DNA of 64,000 nucleotides from Lithospermum erythrorhizon (lineage: Eukaryota > Streptophyta > Magnoliopsida > Boraginales > Boraginaceae), in contig JADFUC010000619.1 of assembly GCA_019722365.1 (NCBI GenBank), positions 124,001 to 188,000 on the forward strand, in the 5' to 3' direction. The translations under genes were made by a program, and so were the position numbers. Positions 46,786 to 58,318 of this stretch are shown piece after piece (position 1 is the stretch's first letter; every line of letters starts with the position of its first letter). Below the pieces are notes generated by a model. That model made no database searches. It saw only the letters and a list, made by a program, of their open reading frames with translations, and had not been told where the DNA came from.

Positions 46786-49700
46786 TGTAATAACCTGCCT
46801 GCATTTCAATATTTTAATAGTATACCGTTGCTCGGGCATTATTTCATGGGTAAATCAAAAATTTCTTGGTTGAATAGTTGAAAATACAAATCTAATCGGC
46901 TCATTTGGTAGTATATTTCGGTTTTGAGAATTTAAAGTTGTAATAGAACGAAATGATATTATTTGGGTGGTAATATACTCCAGCCTGCAGGAATGTCAAG
47001 TTTGAAAGCGGTTGTCGAGATGTTTAAAACGGTAAGATCGATCAATTAAAAACGACGGCTTTCACCATATAAAGCCACGGGCCAACCCATTAACTCCAGC
47101 ATAACCAACCCAAAGCCCAAAAGAAAGCAAGGGATCGCCTTCTCCCTCCTTCACGCCTGGGGACGCAGTTAACACTCCCTCTCCCCCCCCCCCCCCGAAA
47201 TTTCTTTTCTCCGATTTCTCTTCCATCTCGCAGTTTTGACTCCTCAAATTTCGAGAGTTTCTCCTCATCATCCTCTTCGGATTCCAAGGTAAAAAGGTCG
47301 GATCTTTTTGAGTATTTCAGGAGTTTCGGGTTTAGTTGACTTTTTGTTGACTTTTGGATTTTGAATTTTATTGCTATAAACGATTTTTAGCCTTAAATTA
47401 GTTGTTTTTGAAAGTTAAGCAGCAGAGTTTGACAGTATTTCACATGTTTCGAGAACGTTGACTTTTGGGATTTAGTTAATTTCGTTTTTGTGGGTTATTA
47501 TAATTATTATCTAAAGCTAGATATAGTATAAAGAGATTTATAATAATCGATTAAGGTCGTATAGTCGAAGGACTTTTGGATTGACTTTTCTAAAAATGTT
47601 GTCGGTGAGTATAAATATGTTATTGAACCTTTTAATATCAGGATTACTTTGAGGTGGAAATTATGATTTATAAGTTGTTGGAGAAATATATGTCAAAATT
47701 AGTTTATTAGGATTTGAGTAGTAAACGGGCTAGATTTGAGGTTGTTAGAAATGGGTTTAATTAGTTGGAAAAGTTGATATTTTGGGTCGATTGAAATCGT
47801 TGAAAATGTCAGTATTTTGGTTAAGGTGTCAACATCACGGATTTAGTCGATAGTTGAAATTGCCATTTTAATGGTTATTGAAACATAATTAGTAATCTAT
47901 ACTTAAGTTGTCAATTTGTAAATTAAATGGGTTGAAAGTCGTGAATTGAATTAAGATGCGGTTAAAATTGTCGCGAGTAGTAATCAGATTCGGTGTTTTG
48001 ATTAGACGCGAATCGGAAAGGCACTCGATCGATTAGGGCGACGCTTGTCAAGCAACTGCTAAGTAGTAATTTATCTCACGGGTGTTACTTTTACGCACTA
48101 CTTTAAATCATGCGGAACATGTCATCAGGGTATTGACAAGCGTGAGAAATTTGCATACATGTCATCATGTATGATTACGCGAGAAGGCTACGTAATTGTC
48201 GTGATGACATGCGGCGATTCATTTGTGTCGTTTTATAAGAGGATTATGTGATTGTATTCTACGCCAAGGCCAAGACTATTATGAAATAACACAAATAACT
48301 CCTAACTTACGCTTCTTGTGTTCCTCGCGGGCCTCGCTCTAAGATTTCTGATTTGGCGTGGCCTGTCGGGCACCGTTGTATTTCCTCCGTACTTTGCTCA
48401 AGACTTATGTATTTCCGTGGCCTTGCCTGCACTTTTATATTTTATGTGGCCTGTTTCAAGACTTATGTATTTTTGTACCTCAGCCGGGCGATTCCGGGTT
48501 GATTTTATCAGGAGACGTTTACGCAAGGCTTTGGTTATTGGTCAGAATGTAGCAGTTAGTTGCCCGAGGCGCTTGTTCGAGTTATACGTGACTCGGTGCT
48601 TAATTTCGAGTATTTGGATATGACCCTCACATGATTAGCAGTACCTCCTTCCTTGCAAGATATACGTGATTTATTGGCCTTATACTACGGCGCAGTCATG
48701 GACTTTTATGATCACTTTGTTTGTATCATTTTGTGGCTCAGCAGTTATGTATACAAAGCGGGGTTTGGCTTCCTTATACTACGGTATAAGAGTTGGTAAT
48801 GCACTCTTTATGATCACTTTGTTGTGTACATTGTCGCGTGGCCTTATACTTTAGTGGCAGGTTTGGCCTTATACTACGGTATACAGCCGTAATAGTCTTT
48901 TTATCACTTTGTTGCGTGCATTGTCGGGTGTGGCCTTATACTTAGGTGTATAAGTGCGTTTGGATCTTATACTTCTGGGTGATAAGAAATGTATTTAATT
49001 TCATGATCACTTTGTTAAAAGCAGATTGTTTGTGTGGCCTTATACTACGGTATAAGTGCGCTTGGCCTTATACTGGGTATAAGAGCAAAGTTGTTTATTA
49101 GCGATTGGTCCATTCCCTCAGTAGACTTGATCGGAAAGCATATGCGCATTTAGGCTGCATACTTGCAGATACGAGAGATGATGGTTTGACGACTGTAGCT
49201 ATAGTCGCGTGTTGAGTCTATGTGATTTTATTCCCGTGATCAGGTGCCTTATCGAGACTCTCAGATTATATCTTCGATACGTTGTTTAATTTTGTACGGT
49301 GTTGTATGATCCGCTTTTATGACTCATTTATCAAGTTATGGATATTGTGTTGATTATACTAGGTCTTGCCTTGACGAATTATGTCGTAATTGCTCGTTGA
49401 TTATTGATAATATTATCTATTTTTCTTGTGGATCCTAGGTCGGTATCAATCGTTATACATCCTTTAAGGTTAAAGCTGAAATTGTTAATGGTCAGATAAC
49501 TTCTTTGAATGAAGGCATTAGGTATAAAAATTATAAACCGACGCTCATGCTAATCTATGTATTTATGTTGACGATATTTTATATATAGTGGAAAGTTGGA
49601 TTCAAACGGTTAAGATATAAATATGATCTAAATCCACGACGCTGATACCTATCGAGGTGAATAAGCTCCGTGAGACTAAAACGAATAAAGATGCGAGATA

Positions 49701-50544
49701 ATTCCGCATTTGCTATCCGGATTAAGATATACGTTGCTCGCCTGTATTAAGATAATAAACGATTTGGAGGTTCTTATGATAAATATTCGATGTCATAGGA
49801 GGCGATGATTATAATCGGGAGTAGCACTTTCCGTGAACTAAAGATAGTTGGTTGAAGTTGTGAAATTTGAGTCAGGTAATGTTTGAGTGGTATATTATAT
49901 AAAAAAATTAGCTATACTTTAAAGATAACAAATAAAGATATTCTCAGGATTAAGCGTGTAATTGCATCAAGTTGTTGACGCAGTGAGTTGTCGTGTTAGT
50001 CGGAAAGTCATTAAGGAAAGATTTATCTTGTTTGAGAGGAGCATATAAATATAACTCTCAAAGTGATAAATAAGTAACAGATGTATGGTCTCAATTATCC
50101 TTTGTTTGTATGAGCGTAGCTTAACTTCTCGTGATATTTGTATTCACTCAAATTTTTAGTCAATTTCATTTCCTATGGGCGAAGCCATGCCTAGGGTTGT
50201 CATGGGACTAATCGGTATGTGATCGTCGAGTAGTCACACTGCCGGAGGTGGCGATGGTGGCTCGGGCACCTCAACAAATATATTTTTATCTTCTTTGGAG
50301 TTTTTGTTGTACTTAATAATTATTCTTTTCTCGAGTTGTAAAATCCATTGTTTGATGTTGTATTTATATTATTACCTTTCGGGGCTTGTTGTATTGCTTA
50401 AGTAATTTCACCACGACGAGTTGTATTACTTTATTACCACGTTAAATGAAGTCATTTTTATCGTTATCCATCGCTGGTGACTCGATTATTCAAGTTGGAT
50501 TTAGGGTCCCAACTCGGGGGGCCTTACTGGCGCTGGTCGTTACA
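46786..50544 (+). mobile_element. Solo LTR of a chromovirus-like element (3.76 kb)
   Basis: Starts TGTAATAACCTGCCTGCATT and ends GGTCGTTACA. It is related to the 21315 and 26793 LTRs, sharing TTGACTTTTTGTTGACTTTTGG, the TATACTACGGTATA array (48670-49090), TAAACCGACGCTCATGCTAA near 49534, TATTTTATATATAGTGG near 49575 and the ending. It is a different subfamily, most divergent in the first kilobase. No primer site or coding DNA follows. The flanks GTTAA (46781-46785) and GCTTAA (50545-50550) are a possible imperfect target duplication. It contains a run of 14 C near 47180. It ends 1.6 kb upstream of the reductase start codon. Confidence 0.75.
48670..49090 (+). repeat. Hairpin-unit array in the solo LTR
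   Basis: At least six units with GGCCTTATACTACGGTATA or TTATACTnnGTGTATAAGTGCG, separated by TTTATGATCACTTTGTTGTGTNCATTGTCG. It matches in position and design the arrays of the two other LTRs. Confidence 0.8.
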
Positions 50545-50639
50545 GCTTAATCTTTTGATAATATTATAATAGTTACTCAGATTTAACAATACTTTGACCC
50601 GTCAATTGACAGCTCGTTAGCTAGTAAATATCATCTTCT

Positions 50640-51041
50640 TCTTTTGTTATATAGTCCCTCCGTTCTTATTTACAATATCGACCATACCCAAACAACCCTA
50701 TAACTCGTTATAAAACCGAATATCTAATAGCTCAAATTGACACAAAATACTTAATTGCTAATATGATTACTCTTGAAAGTTTTTGGTGTATCATACAATG
50801 AAGAAATGGGGGGTATTTATAGCATAAAATTTACCAAAGAAACACTATTTAATTCTCCTAATTACTAACCATATTTCAACATTTGTGGGATAAGTTATTA
50901 GCTCACATTTATAACACTCACCCTTTGAAATATCAAATAATATCGACACATGCAAGACACATGTCGCCGTTTAAAAACCTTAGTTTTATAAGAAAAATCC
51001 AAATGTGGACAAAAACCCTAAGGGGCGAAAAGAAGACAACA
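50640..51041 (-). repeat. Copia 3' LTR
   Basis: On the minus strand it starts TGTTGTCTTC after a polypurine tract (TCATTGAGGGGGCATC, plus 51045-51060). It aligns with 58090-58318: TTTATAGCATAAAATTTACC versus TTTATAATATAAAATTTACA, and TTAATTCTCCTAATTACTAACCATATTTC in both. It includes a TATAAATACCCC promoter-like block. Its far boundary is approximate. Confidence 0.7.
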
Positions 51042-51199
51042 AAAGATGCCCCCTCAATGAAACATGTATTTCTTCAAAAGATTCGAAAGTGATACACATT
51101 CCAATACTTTGAATGTGCTTTTTGAAAATTGATGTCGGAAGAGCCTTTGTGAAGAGATCTGCTATATTATCACATGAACGGATATATTGGATATCTACC

Positions 51200-51490
51200 T
51201 CCTTGTTTCTTTCAAGTTCTTGAGTGAAACGAAGTTAACTTGGGGGGGATTTTGTTTGATCCTATCACTTTGATATATCCTTCTTTCATCTCGAAGAACA
51301 TCATTACGACTATCGTCTTCATACAAAATTGTTTCTGATTCTTTATCAAATGGTAAAACCGGACGCCCTTGGATATGTCGCGGTCACCGATCTTAACCAT
51401 ATGCACTTTTTGTTTCGCTTCAGGAAGAGCTATTACTTCAAAGACATTTGAAGAAGTTGCTACAAGGGTCTGGGATCTCCGCATTATTGC
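51200..51490 (-). pseudogene. Copia RNase H, C-terminal part
   Basis: RRSQTLVATSSNVFEVIALP near the N-terminal end of this block corresponds to the conserved xxQTLVATSSNHAEIIAL region, and MKEGYIKVIGSNKIPPKL to the KEGYIKGDRTKHISPKF region. It is broken at 51496 by the solo LTR; the preceding part of the domain is at 52505-52620. Confidence 0.75.
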
Positions 51491-51496
51491 GAGATT

Positions 51497-52504
51497 TGTT
51501 GGAAATCAATAAGAATTGATTTCTTTTTATTATGCCCGTCATGATAATTGTGTATCAATTCATTACCCAAGTTGGTTAAATGTGGATTACCGGAACTTAA
51601 GGTTCACCTTAGTAACGGTATATTACTAAAGGGTTCTCACGATAATTTAAGGGGTTAGCGAGCTTTTATCATAGATCTACTATTAATCATTATAATAGTC
51701 AGTAATCGTCAATTATTATTATTATACAATCCATTATTATCTCGAGCTCTCGTGGGCGTCACACACATGCCAACGATATTCGAATAATATTTCATGAATG
51801 AAATTAAACGAGATTTGTATATCGAGAAATGTATTTCAATATTAGCTATATTTGTCAAATATAAGTTGATGAACATCAATTGGTTAAACTTGCAAGTTTA
51901 ATCAATTAAGCAATCAAATCGATGAATAACTTGATAAGTTATTCCGATACTGACTGTTAGTATTTTAATTGACTTGCTAAGTTACTTAAATAGGAACAAT
52001 CCCTACTAGTAACTCATTATTTAATTGAGGCTCATAACGGCCCAATTGCTAACAAGTTAAACTAATTTCAACGAGTTGTTTAACGAGTGGAATTTCTGGG
52101 ACTCTGGTATTTAAGAGGATTAGCTTTTATTACAAGTTAATCATGAAAAAACCCACCCTCTCAAAAGTGTGCCGCCTTCTTCGAGAATCGAAGAGTTTTT
52201 CTCTCTTCCAATTCTCATTTCATTCTTTAACCGTAGCAAGTTCAAGTACTGCCCGTTTCCTCTTGGTGTGTGCAATCTGTGAGGACATCATTTCGTGTCA
52301 ACAAGCATCGGGAGAGGATTTTGAAAGCGGGCTTTCTACGCGAGGCACACGTGCGATTTGGGTTCATTCGGCTCACAAAATGTAAGGATTCTCGTATTCA
52401 TACATTTATTCTATGCTTTTTTAGATTAATTTTATATGATTTTGAGGGATCCGATGTATGAATTTAGTGTTTATCACAATTGAAATTCATACTAGATTCT
52501 AACA
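51497..52504. mobile_element. Solo LTR (1008 bp) inserted in the copia RNase H region
   Basis: Starts TGTTGGAAATC and ends GATTCTAACA, with TG and CA termini. It is flanked by AGATT (51492-51496) and AGATA (52505-52509), a 5-bp target duplication with one mismatch. The interrupted copia domain continues on both sides, which independently fixes the insertion. It contains no coding region; an open stretch at 52143-52385 has no recognised motif. Confidence 0.8.
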
Positions 52505-53160
52505 AGATACTCATATGTAAATACATATTCACCTGGGTGATTTAGCATTACGTGGATCTCGACAAATAACCCCGTGATTCCGCATAACCAAGCAAACCGG
52601 TTTTGTATTGTTAGGATAGAACAACCAAGATCGACGCATTCTCAAAGATATCGAATATATGTTTTATCCTTCAATGTCTCTTTTGTGACAAGAACTAAAT
52701 CTGCTAGTAAATTCACGTAAAAGTTTTATATCAGTCTCTTCAGACAATTAGCAAGATACATTAAGGCTCCATCAGATCGAGGTGGTACGGGTACTTCAAA
52801 GACAAGATCTTCTTCATTTTCTTCCTTAGGACGGAAGTGATCCTTTTCAATATTAAGTGTTCTGCCCATCATCGGAGTACTTAAAGGGTTTGTCTTATCC
52901 ATGTTAAACCTTTTAATACCCCCTTTCTCGCGGAAATTTGATCGGTACCAAAATACCATTTTTAGTGTACTCAATTTGTAAACCAAGGCAGAACCTGGTC
53001 TTCCACAGATCTTTCATTTCAAATTCTTTCTTTAAGTAATTCATTGCTTCTTTGATTTCTTTATTAGTTCCAATAATATTTAGATCATCAACATAGACAA
53101 TAATAATTACAAACCTGATATTGTCTTCTTTATAAAAATACAAGGACAAATAGGATTATT
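52505..53160 (-). pseudogene. Copia reverse transcriptase and start of RNase H
   Basis: 53149-52913 reads FVIIIVYVDDLNIIGTNKEI, the YVDD catalytic motif of reverse transcriptase, then EFEMKDLWKTRFCLGLQIEY. A frameshift leads to KRFNMDKTNPLSTPMMGR and then GALMYLANC (52900-52740), the linker toward RNase H. Further on, DPRNAKSP-like sequence near 52560 belongs to the RNase H start. Confidence 0.85.
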
Positions 53161-53999
53161 CCTCACGTAGTCCTCTTGGCAAATATTCACTAGTCAGGCC
53201 ATTATACAACATTCGTCTCGATTTGAGTTTTAACTCACAAGTGATCTTTCAAACTAATCAGACATACTTCCCCTCGGGTTTGGGGATGTTTCAATCATTT
53301 TAAATCCTTGTCGGGAATTTTCATGTATATATCACTATCGTTGATCCATATAAATAGGTCGTGAATAACATCCATAGAGATGCATATCAAGATTTCTTAT
53401 TAGATAATCGACAATCCTATTAAATAACGAAAAAGCAACGGCATCCATAACAGAGAATAAGTTACCTCTATAATCAATTTCTGCCTGGAAAACTCATAGA
53501 ACAAGACGAGCTCAGATTCATAATCTCAGATTTCATTCTCGCTTTCCTCACAAAGACCTTACTTTATAACCAAATGTGTTTCATACCTTCAGAATAGTCA
53601 CAATAGCCCAAATACTCTTCGATTTTTAAGAGATTCTGAATTCAAAGATCTATCGTGACTTTCCATTTTGGCTAATCAAGTCAATTTGACATTCAACCAC
53701 ACATTCCAACGTAATCATCATTTTCATTCATAATTTCATATGCAATGGATAATGCAAATATTTCATCAATATGCTTATTTTTCCGGTTCCAAAGATTGTA
53801 TTAACATAATTTATAGAAATCTCAAGATCATTCGTATTTTCAGTTTCATTATCAATGATATCATTTTCATCATCTTGTGCTTCTTTAAGAGCACATTTTT
53901 CTATTATAGGGTTATCATTATCATTTAGTGTCTTATCAAGGTCACTTTCATTCGTATCAATCTTTTTTGCCCCTTTTCTTTTTCGAGGATTTTTATCCT

Positions 54000-54560
54000 C
54001 GAACTCACAGCCGCCACGTCAGCGGCTCTGGATGTACTTCGCTACATCATTTTGCTTTGGGAATATCAACCGGCTGCTGAGTATTAACAAATGTACATGT
54101 GACTTTGTCACCTTCATATCAAGAATGAATCTAGCAATTGATTTGCTAAGCCTTATAAGTACACACAATTTTCTTTACATTTTCTTCCCATGATTTATTG
54201 AGATGGGGTCCTAATACAGAAAGACGGTACATACCATCGCTATGTCCTTTCTCGATTAAGCTTTTCTCCTCCTCCTTTAGAGGAGGAAAACTGCCTCACA
54301 AATGACACCAAGAAACTCGTTTCAAAAACATCACCTCAGCGGCTCAAGATAATGCACACAGAAAAGCGACTCATACCCTACATATACACCAACCTCCTTG
54401 GCGTCCCATCTTTATTCTTTTCAGGGTGAGCTTATCGGGTACATAAACCCGCACATCCAAAAATCTTTTAGACGGAAATTTCGTTCTCGACCAATCATAA
54501 GTTGATATGGAGCGTGTTTATGATTAGCACTCGCGAACGTATTAATGATTTAAAGCATAA
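54000..54560 (-). pseudogene. Copia integrase C-terminal region
   Basis: From about 54470 the minus strand gives VRVYVPDKLTLKRIKMGRQG, matching the FGCxVYVPI...KMGPQRRLGIYVGY block downstream of the catalytic core. Later VTKSHVHLLI and IFPKQNDVAKYI-like sequence matches the linker to reverse transcriptase. The DDE core further up (54600-55200) is not readable. Confidence 0.65.
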
Positions 54561-55279
54561 AATCAGTATTTACCCATATAAGAACTAGTAATTTTGTTCT
54601 CATTATCAACGGTGTCTAGCAATATAATTAAGACGCTAATTAATGATTCATTAAACCATTTTGTGTATGCAATAATGGTGAATGTGATGTTCAACAAGAA
54701 TTTCAATTGCCATGCACAATTATTAAATGATTCAGATGTAACTACCAAAGATTGCTGCCTAGTCCTTTCTTTGTATAAGATAATCAGAATTGTGGCTTTT
54801 TAATTTGAATATTTGAGCAAGAAATTGCAAATGTCATATCTCGACTTGACAATAACAAACATGTGACCATCTACTAGACGTGATCAATTAATATCATAAA
54901 ATAATTGAATGGTCTCAGAGTGGGCGGGATTGGATGATCCACATATATTACCTTGAATTCTTTCAAGAAATGCAAAGTATTCCGTGGTGAAGCCTGTGAT
55001 GGTGCATGCCTAGTTATTAATTTTCCTAGAGAACAAGCTTCACATGTTCCTCGTTATTAATCTTTAAACCTTTCAAGGGATATGTACTTTCAATTATTTT
55101 TCTCTATCATAGAGCCTGGGGGATTTAATTCTAAACGATCATGCCACAAGAATACGCTTGGGATCCTTTATCGTTAAGTTACATCTTACTTTCAAGAATA
55201 TAAGTGTAACGTGAATCCGTATGTAATTTTTGGTGTTTCTCTAATATTTTCTTTTTCCCAAAAACACTAGTAAAGAATA

Positions 55280-55500
55280 CGTATGTATTTCATATTACCC
55301 GCTTATCAAGCTAAGATCATACCTCGACGATATATGTCATTGAAACTTAATAAGTTTCTTTTTGACTTTGGAGAATACAAAGCGTCATTAACGACAAATT
55401 TTGTTCCATTTGGTAATATGAACATGGCATTACCTGATCCTTCAATCAAGTCTCTAGGACTCGAATTGTATTAGTTCATTACTTGATAGGGATTTTATGT
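55280..55500 (-). pseudogene. Copia protease/pre-integrase fragment
   Basis: Minus strand: LIEGSGNAMFILPNGTKFVV followed by NDALYSPKSKRNLLSFNDIY. This is the conserved stretch after the protease and before the GAG_pre-integrase domain. Confidence 0.75.
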
Positions 55501-55999
55501 CAAGAAATATGTCTTCTTCGAGGATCAAGTGGTGGGTTGCTCCACTGCTCCCGTGACGCAAATGTGTCTCCATCGTGCTTCATGTTAAGCCTTCAAACAC
55601 ATGTAACGATATAAGACTTAAGAGAGTAAATCAACACAACATATAACTGGCTATTATTATTTCATAGATATAAAGCAAACATTACATACTAATGTCACAA
55701 TATAATATGCATTACGAAGATTATTCATATCACACATTATTCGAACATAAAGTAGTTCATCATATCAAATTTTCTTTAATCTCGAAGTTCATTTGATTTG
55801 CTCCATCATCAAGTTCAACATGGGCTTCTCAAGATATACAAGTCATCCTCAGTTCATGTTCATTAAAGTTACCCCTTTTCTTTTTACATTTCCTTTTTTC
55901 TTCTACAGATGTTTATATCTTTTACAAAGATATATTCCTCATGCTCTGCACTAACGACCTTTCTTTCCGCATCTCTGTATCACAAATTGTCATTGTTTT

Positions 56000-56770
56000 T
56001 CAATGAACCTTCTTGATTTTCTTACCCCTCTTTCTTTGTCGATTGGGTAATTTCGGGTGTGTCTATTATAATTATGAAAACCACGCCCAATGCACTTCGA
56101 CCACGAAAATTACCACGACCTTGACCACCCGCTCGACCTCCTCTTAATTGATCATAACCACCACGACCCTTAAAAGTCATTGCATTTACTTCTGGAAATG
56201 CCATTGTCCCAGTGGGGCGTAATTGATGGTTTTCAAAGAAAACTTCATTATTCTTTTTCTCGCCATCAAAAGCGGCACGACCAATTCTCGAATATTTTTA
56301 TATTCTCGCATTCTATATTGTCTTCGCAATAATATTTAGATGCATGAAACGTTGAAAACGTTTAATTGTTCCCTCAGCTTACAACTTTACCACAATATTC
56401 TAATTTGTGATACAATTTTAAACAAGGCGTAGTCAGAATTCAAATTGACACTTTTAAAGTCTCAAACCCCGGTTTGTTCCATTCATCAATCACGTTTGTA
56501 AAAGAACTTCCTCGGGTATCTAAATCTTTCTTTGAGTTCATCCCATAAGAACTTGGGGATCCCCTTACATTCAGATATTCTAATTGTAGAGCATTATCAA
56601 GATGATCTATCATTAGTCTTATGGCTTTAGATTTTTTCATGTAAAGTTCTTCTACTTTTTCTTTCTCTTTTCCAATCATTTCTGATATTTCCGCATTATC
56701 TATTCCAAGTAGAATTTTTTCATGCCCCTTACATCTGAGATATCTTATAACATTGTTTGCCCAAGACATG
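56000..56770 (-). pseudogene. Copia gag remnant
   Basis: 56769-56440: YLRCKGHEKILLGI, then KSKAIRLMIDHLDNALQLEY followed by LNVRGSPSS, the core of the retrotransposon gag UBN2 type. 56204-56022: MAFPEVNAMTFKGRGGYDQL followed by RGGRAGGQGRGNFRGR, the Gly/Arg-rich segment before the zinc knuckle. The knuckle itself is not intact. Confidence 0.8.
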
Positions 56771-58089
56771 TAGTTGTCTCCTTTGAGGCTTACGAGCGGT
56801 TGAGCCTTTTATACTGACATTATTATATCTAAATCACAAACAAACACAATCATTAAAAACGACATTTTATTCAATATTACATTCTCGCAATCAATACATG
56901 TATCAAATCTTATTCAATTACAAATACCATGCTCATTCTTCATGGAAATCTCTATCTAAACAAAAATAAACAATCCAAGCTAAGATTAGAACGGTAAAAT
57001 GCTAATACCAAAAATGTCGGGTATTCCCTTACCTATCTCTTCAACTTTAATAAAACCAATTACAGTTATATATGCCATTATAGTGACAAAAAACTAAACA
57101 TTTTTTCATTTTGAATCAAGTTTATAAAATACTTTGGCAAAGATTGCTTAGAAACGCTGAATGAATTTAAGTATTTATAGAGTGAAATTTTGAGAAGGTC
57201 CGTTATTGTTACCGCTACTTCCACCGCTTGAGGATTAAAAAATATTAATTTTACTGCTCATTACCGTTTAGAAAATGGGAAGGAAAAAATATTTAAATGT
57301 GTTAAAATGATGTAGTCAGTAGAATGCACATAATGCATGATCACGCGATAAATGGACACATATGATAATAATATAATACACATGGTTATAAACAAATAAT
57401 TCATGTCAATAACAAATAAAATACGCTTCTAATAATAATAAATGTAGATATCAATATAGTTTATTTTATACCTCCACCAAGTTAGTAAGTAAATAAACAC
57501 GAGTATTTAGTGATTTAACTCTCCACTCAAAATAATCCATGCTTATTACAGCACTCACACGCCAGCTTCCATAATATTGAATTTCACGCTTATTATGCAT
57601 CACTGCATCTGCATTTATTAGCTTATAATAAGAGAAAAATAAAAAATAATAAAACAACCGCAGGACACTGACCGATCATTTTCATTTCTTTATAAATGCG
57701 AGCAAGATAAAAGAATAATAATAAAACTACTAGCAGGTCACTGACGAGATGCCAGCTTTACTATAACAAAGAAAGAATAACCACAATAATAAATTAAATA
57801 ATGACAATAATAAATAATAACGCCTGATTATGTATCACTTCGACATATACCATTATCTAATAGGCTCTAGTTATAGAATACTTCGATATATATCTGGGCC
57901 ATTCATAACGGTGGTAAAACATATAAAAATACTACCGATTATAAAATATTCGACATATACCAGCCATTCATAATAGCTCCTATTATACTCGACATCATTA
58001 TCTATAATGCGTGAAAACATATAACAAAAATAAATATAAAAAATGATAAGGATAGATAATATATACCTAATAGTAAGCACTTACTATGT

Positions 58090-58318
58090 AGACGACGCTA
58101 CGATAACGTTATAAAATCTGATATCTATTGTACCAAATTGACACAAAATACTTAATCGATAATACGACATTTCGAAAAGTTTTTGCATAGATCATACATC
58201 AGCGAAATGGGGTATTTATAATATAAAATTTACATCAAAATACATTATTTAATTCTAATTACTAACCATATTTCGGGGAATATTTACGAATTTCCAAGCT
58301 TATTACCACATTTATAAC
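58090..58318 (-). repeat. Copia 5' LTR fragment (truncated)
   Basis: Aligns with 50690-50920 of the 3' LTR but the match stops near 58318, while the 3' LTR continues another 120 bp to its TG start. The 5' end of the element is therefore missing. Confidence 0.65.

Larger units (their letters stand above)
50640..58318 (-). mobile_element. Decayed Ty1-copia retrotransposon, nested
   Basis: Minus-strand order gag, protease, integrase, reverse transcriptase, RNase H, as in Ty1-copia elements. A 3' LTR lies at about 50640-51041 and a truncated 5' LTR fragment at about 58090-58318. Every domain is interrupted by frameshifts or stops. The RNase H region is split by a solo LTR (51497-52504) and resumes on both sides. 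Between the 5' LTR piece and gag (56800-58080) the DNA is AT-rich, with CTTCGACATATACCATTATC and TTCGACATATACCAGCCATT repeated, and holds no genes. Confidence 0.8.

Noticed and set aside
47062..47287. Gly/Glu-rich open frames near the poly-C run
   Set aside because: They are in the 5' part of the solo LTR and result from C-rich and CT-rich sequence, not a conserved protein.
52143..52385. 80-codon open stretch
   Set aside because: It lies wholly within the 1008-bp solo LTR and shows no motif.
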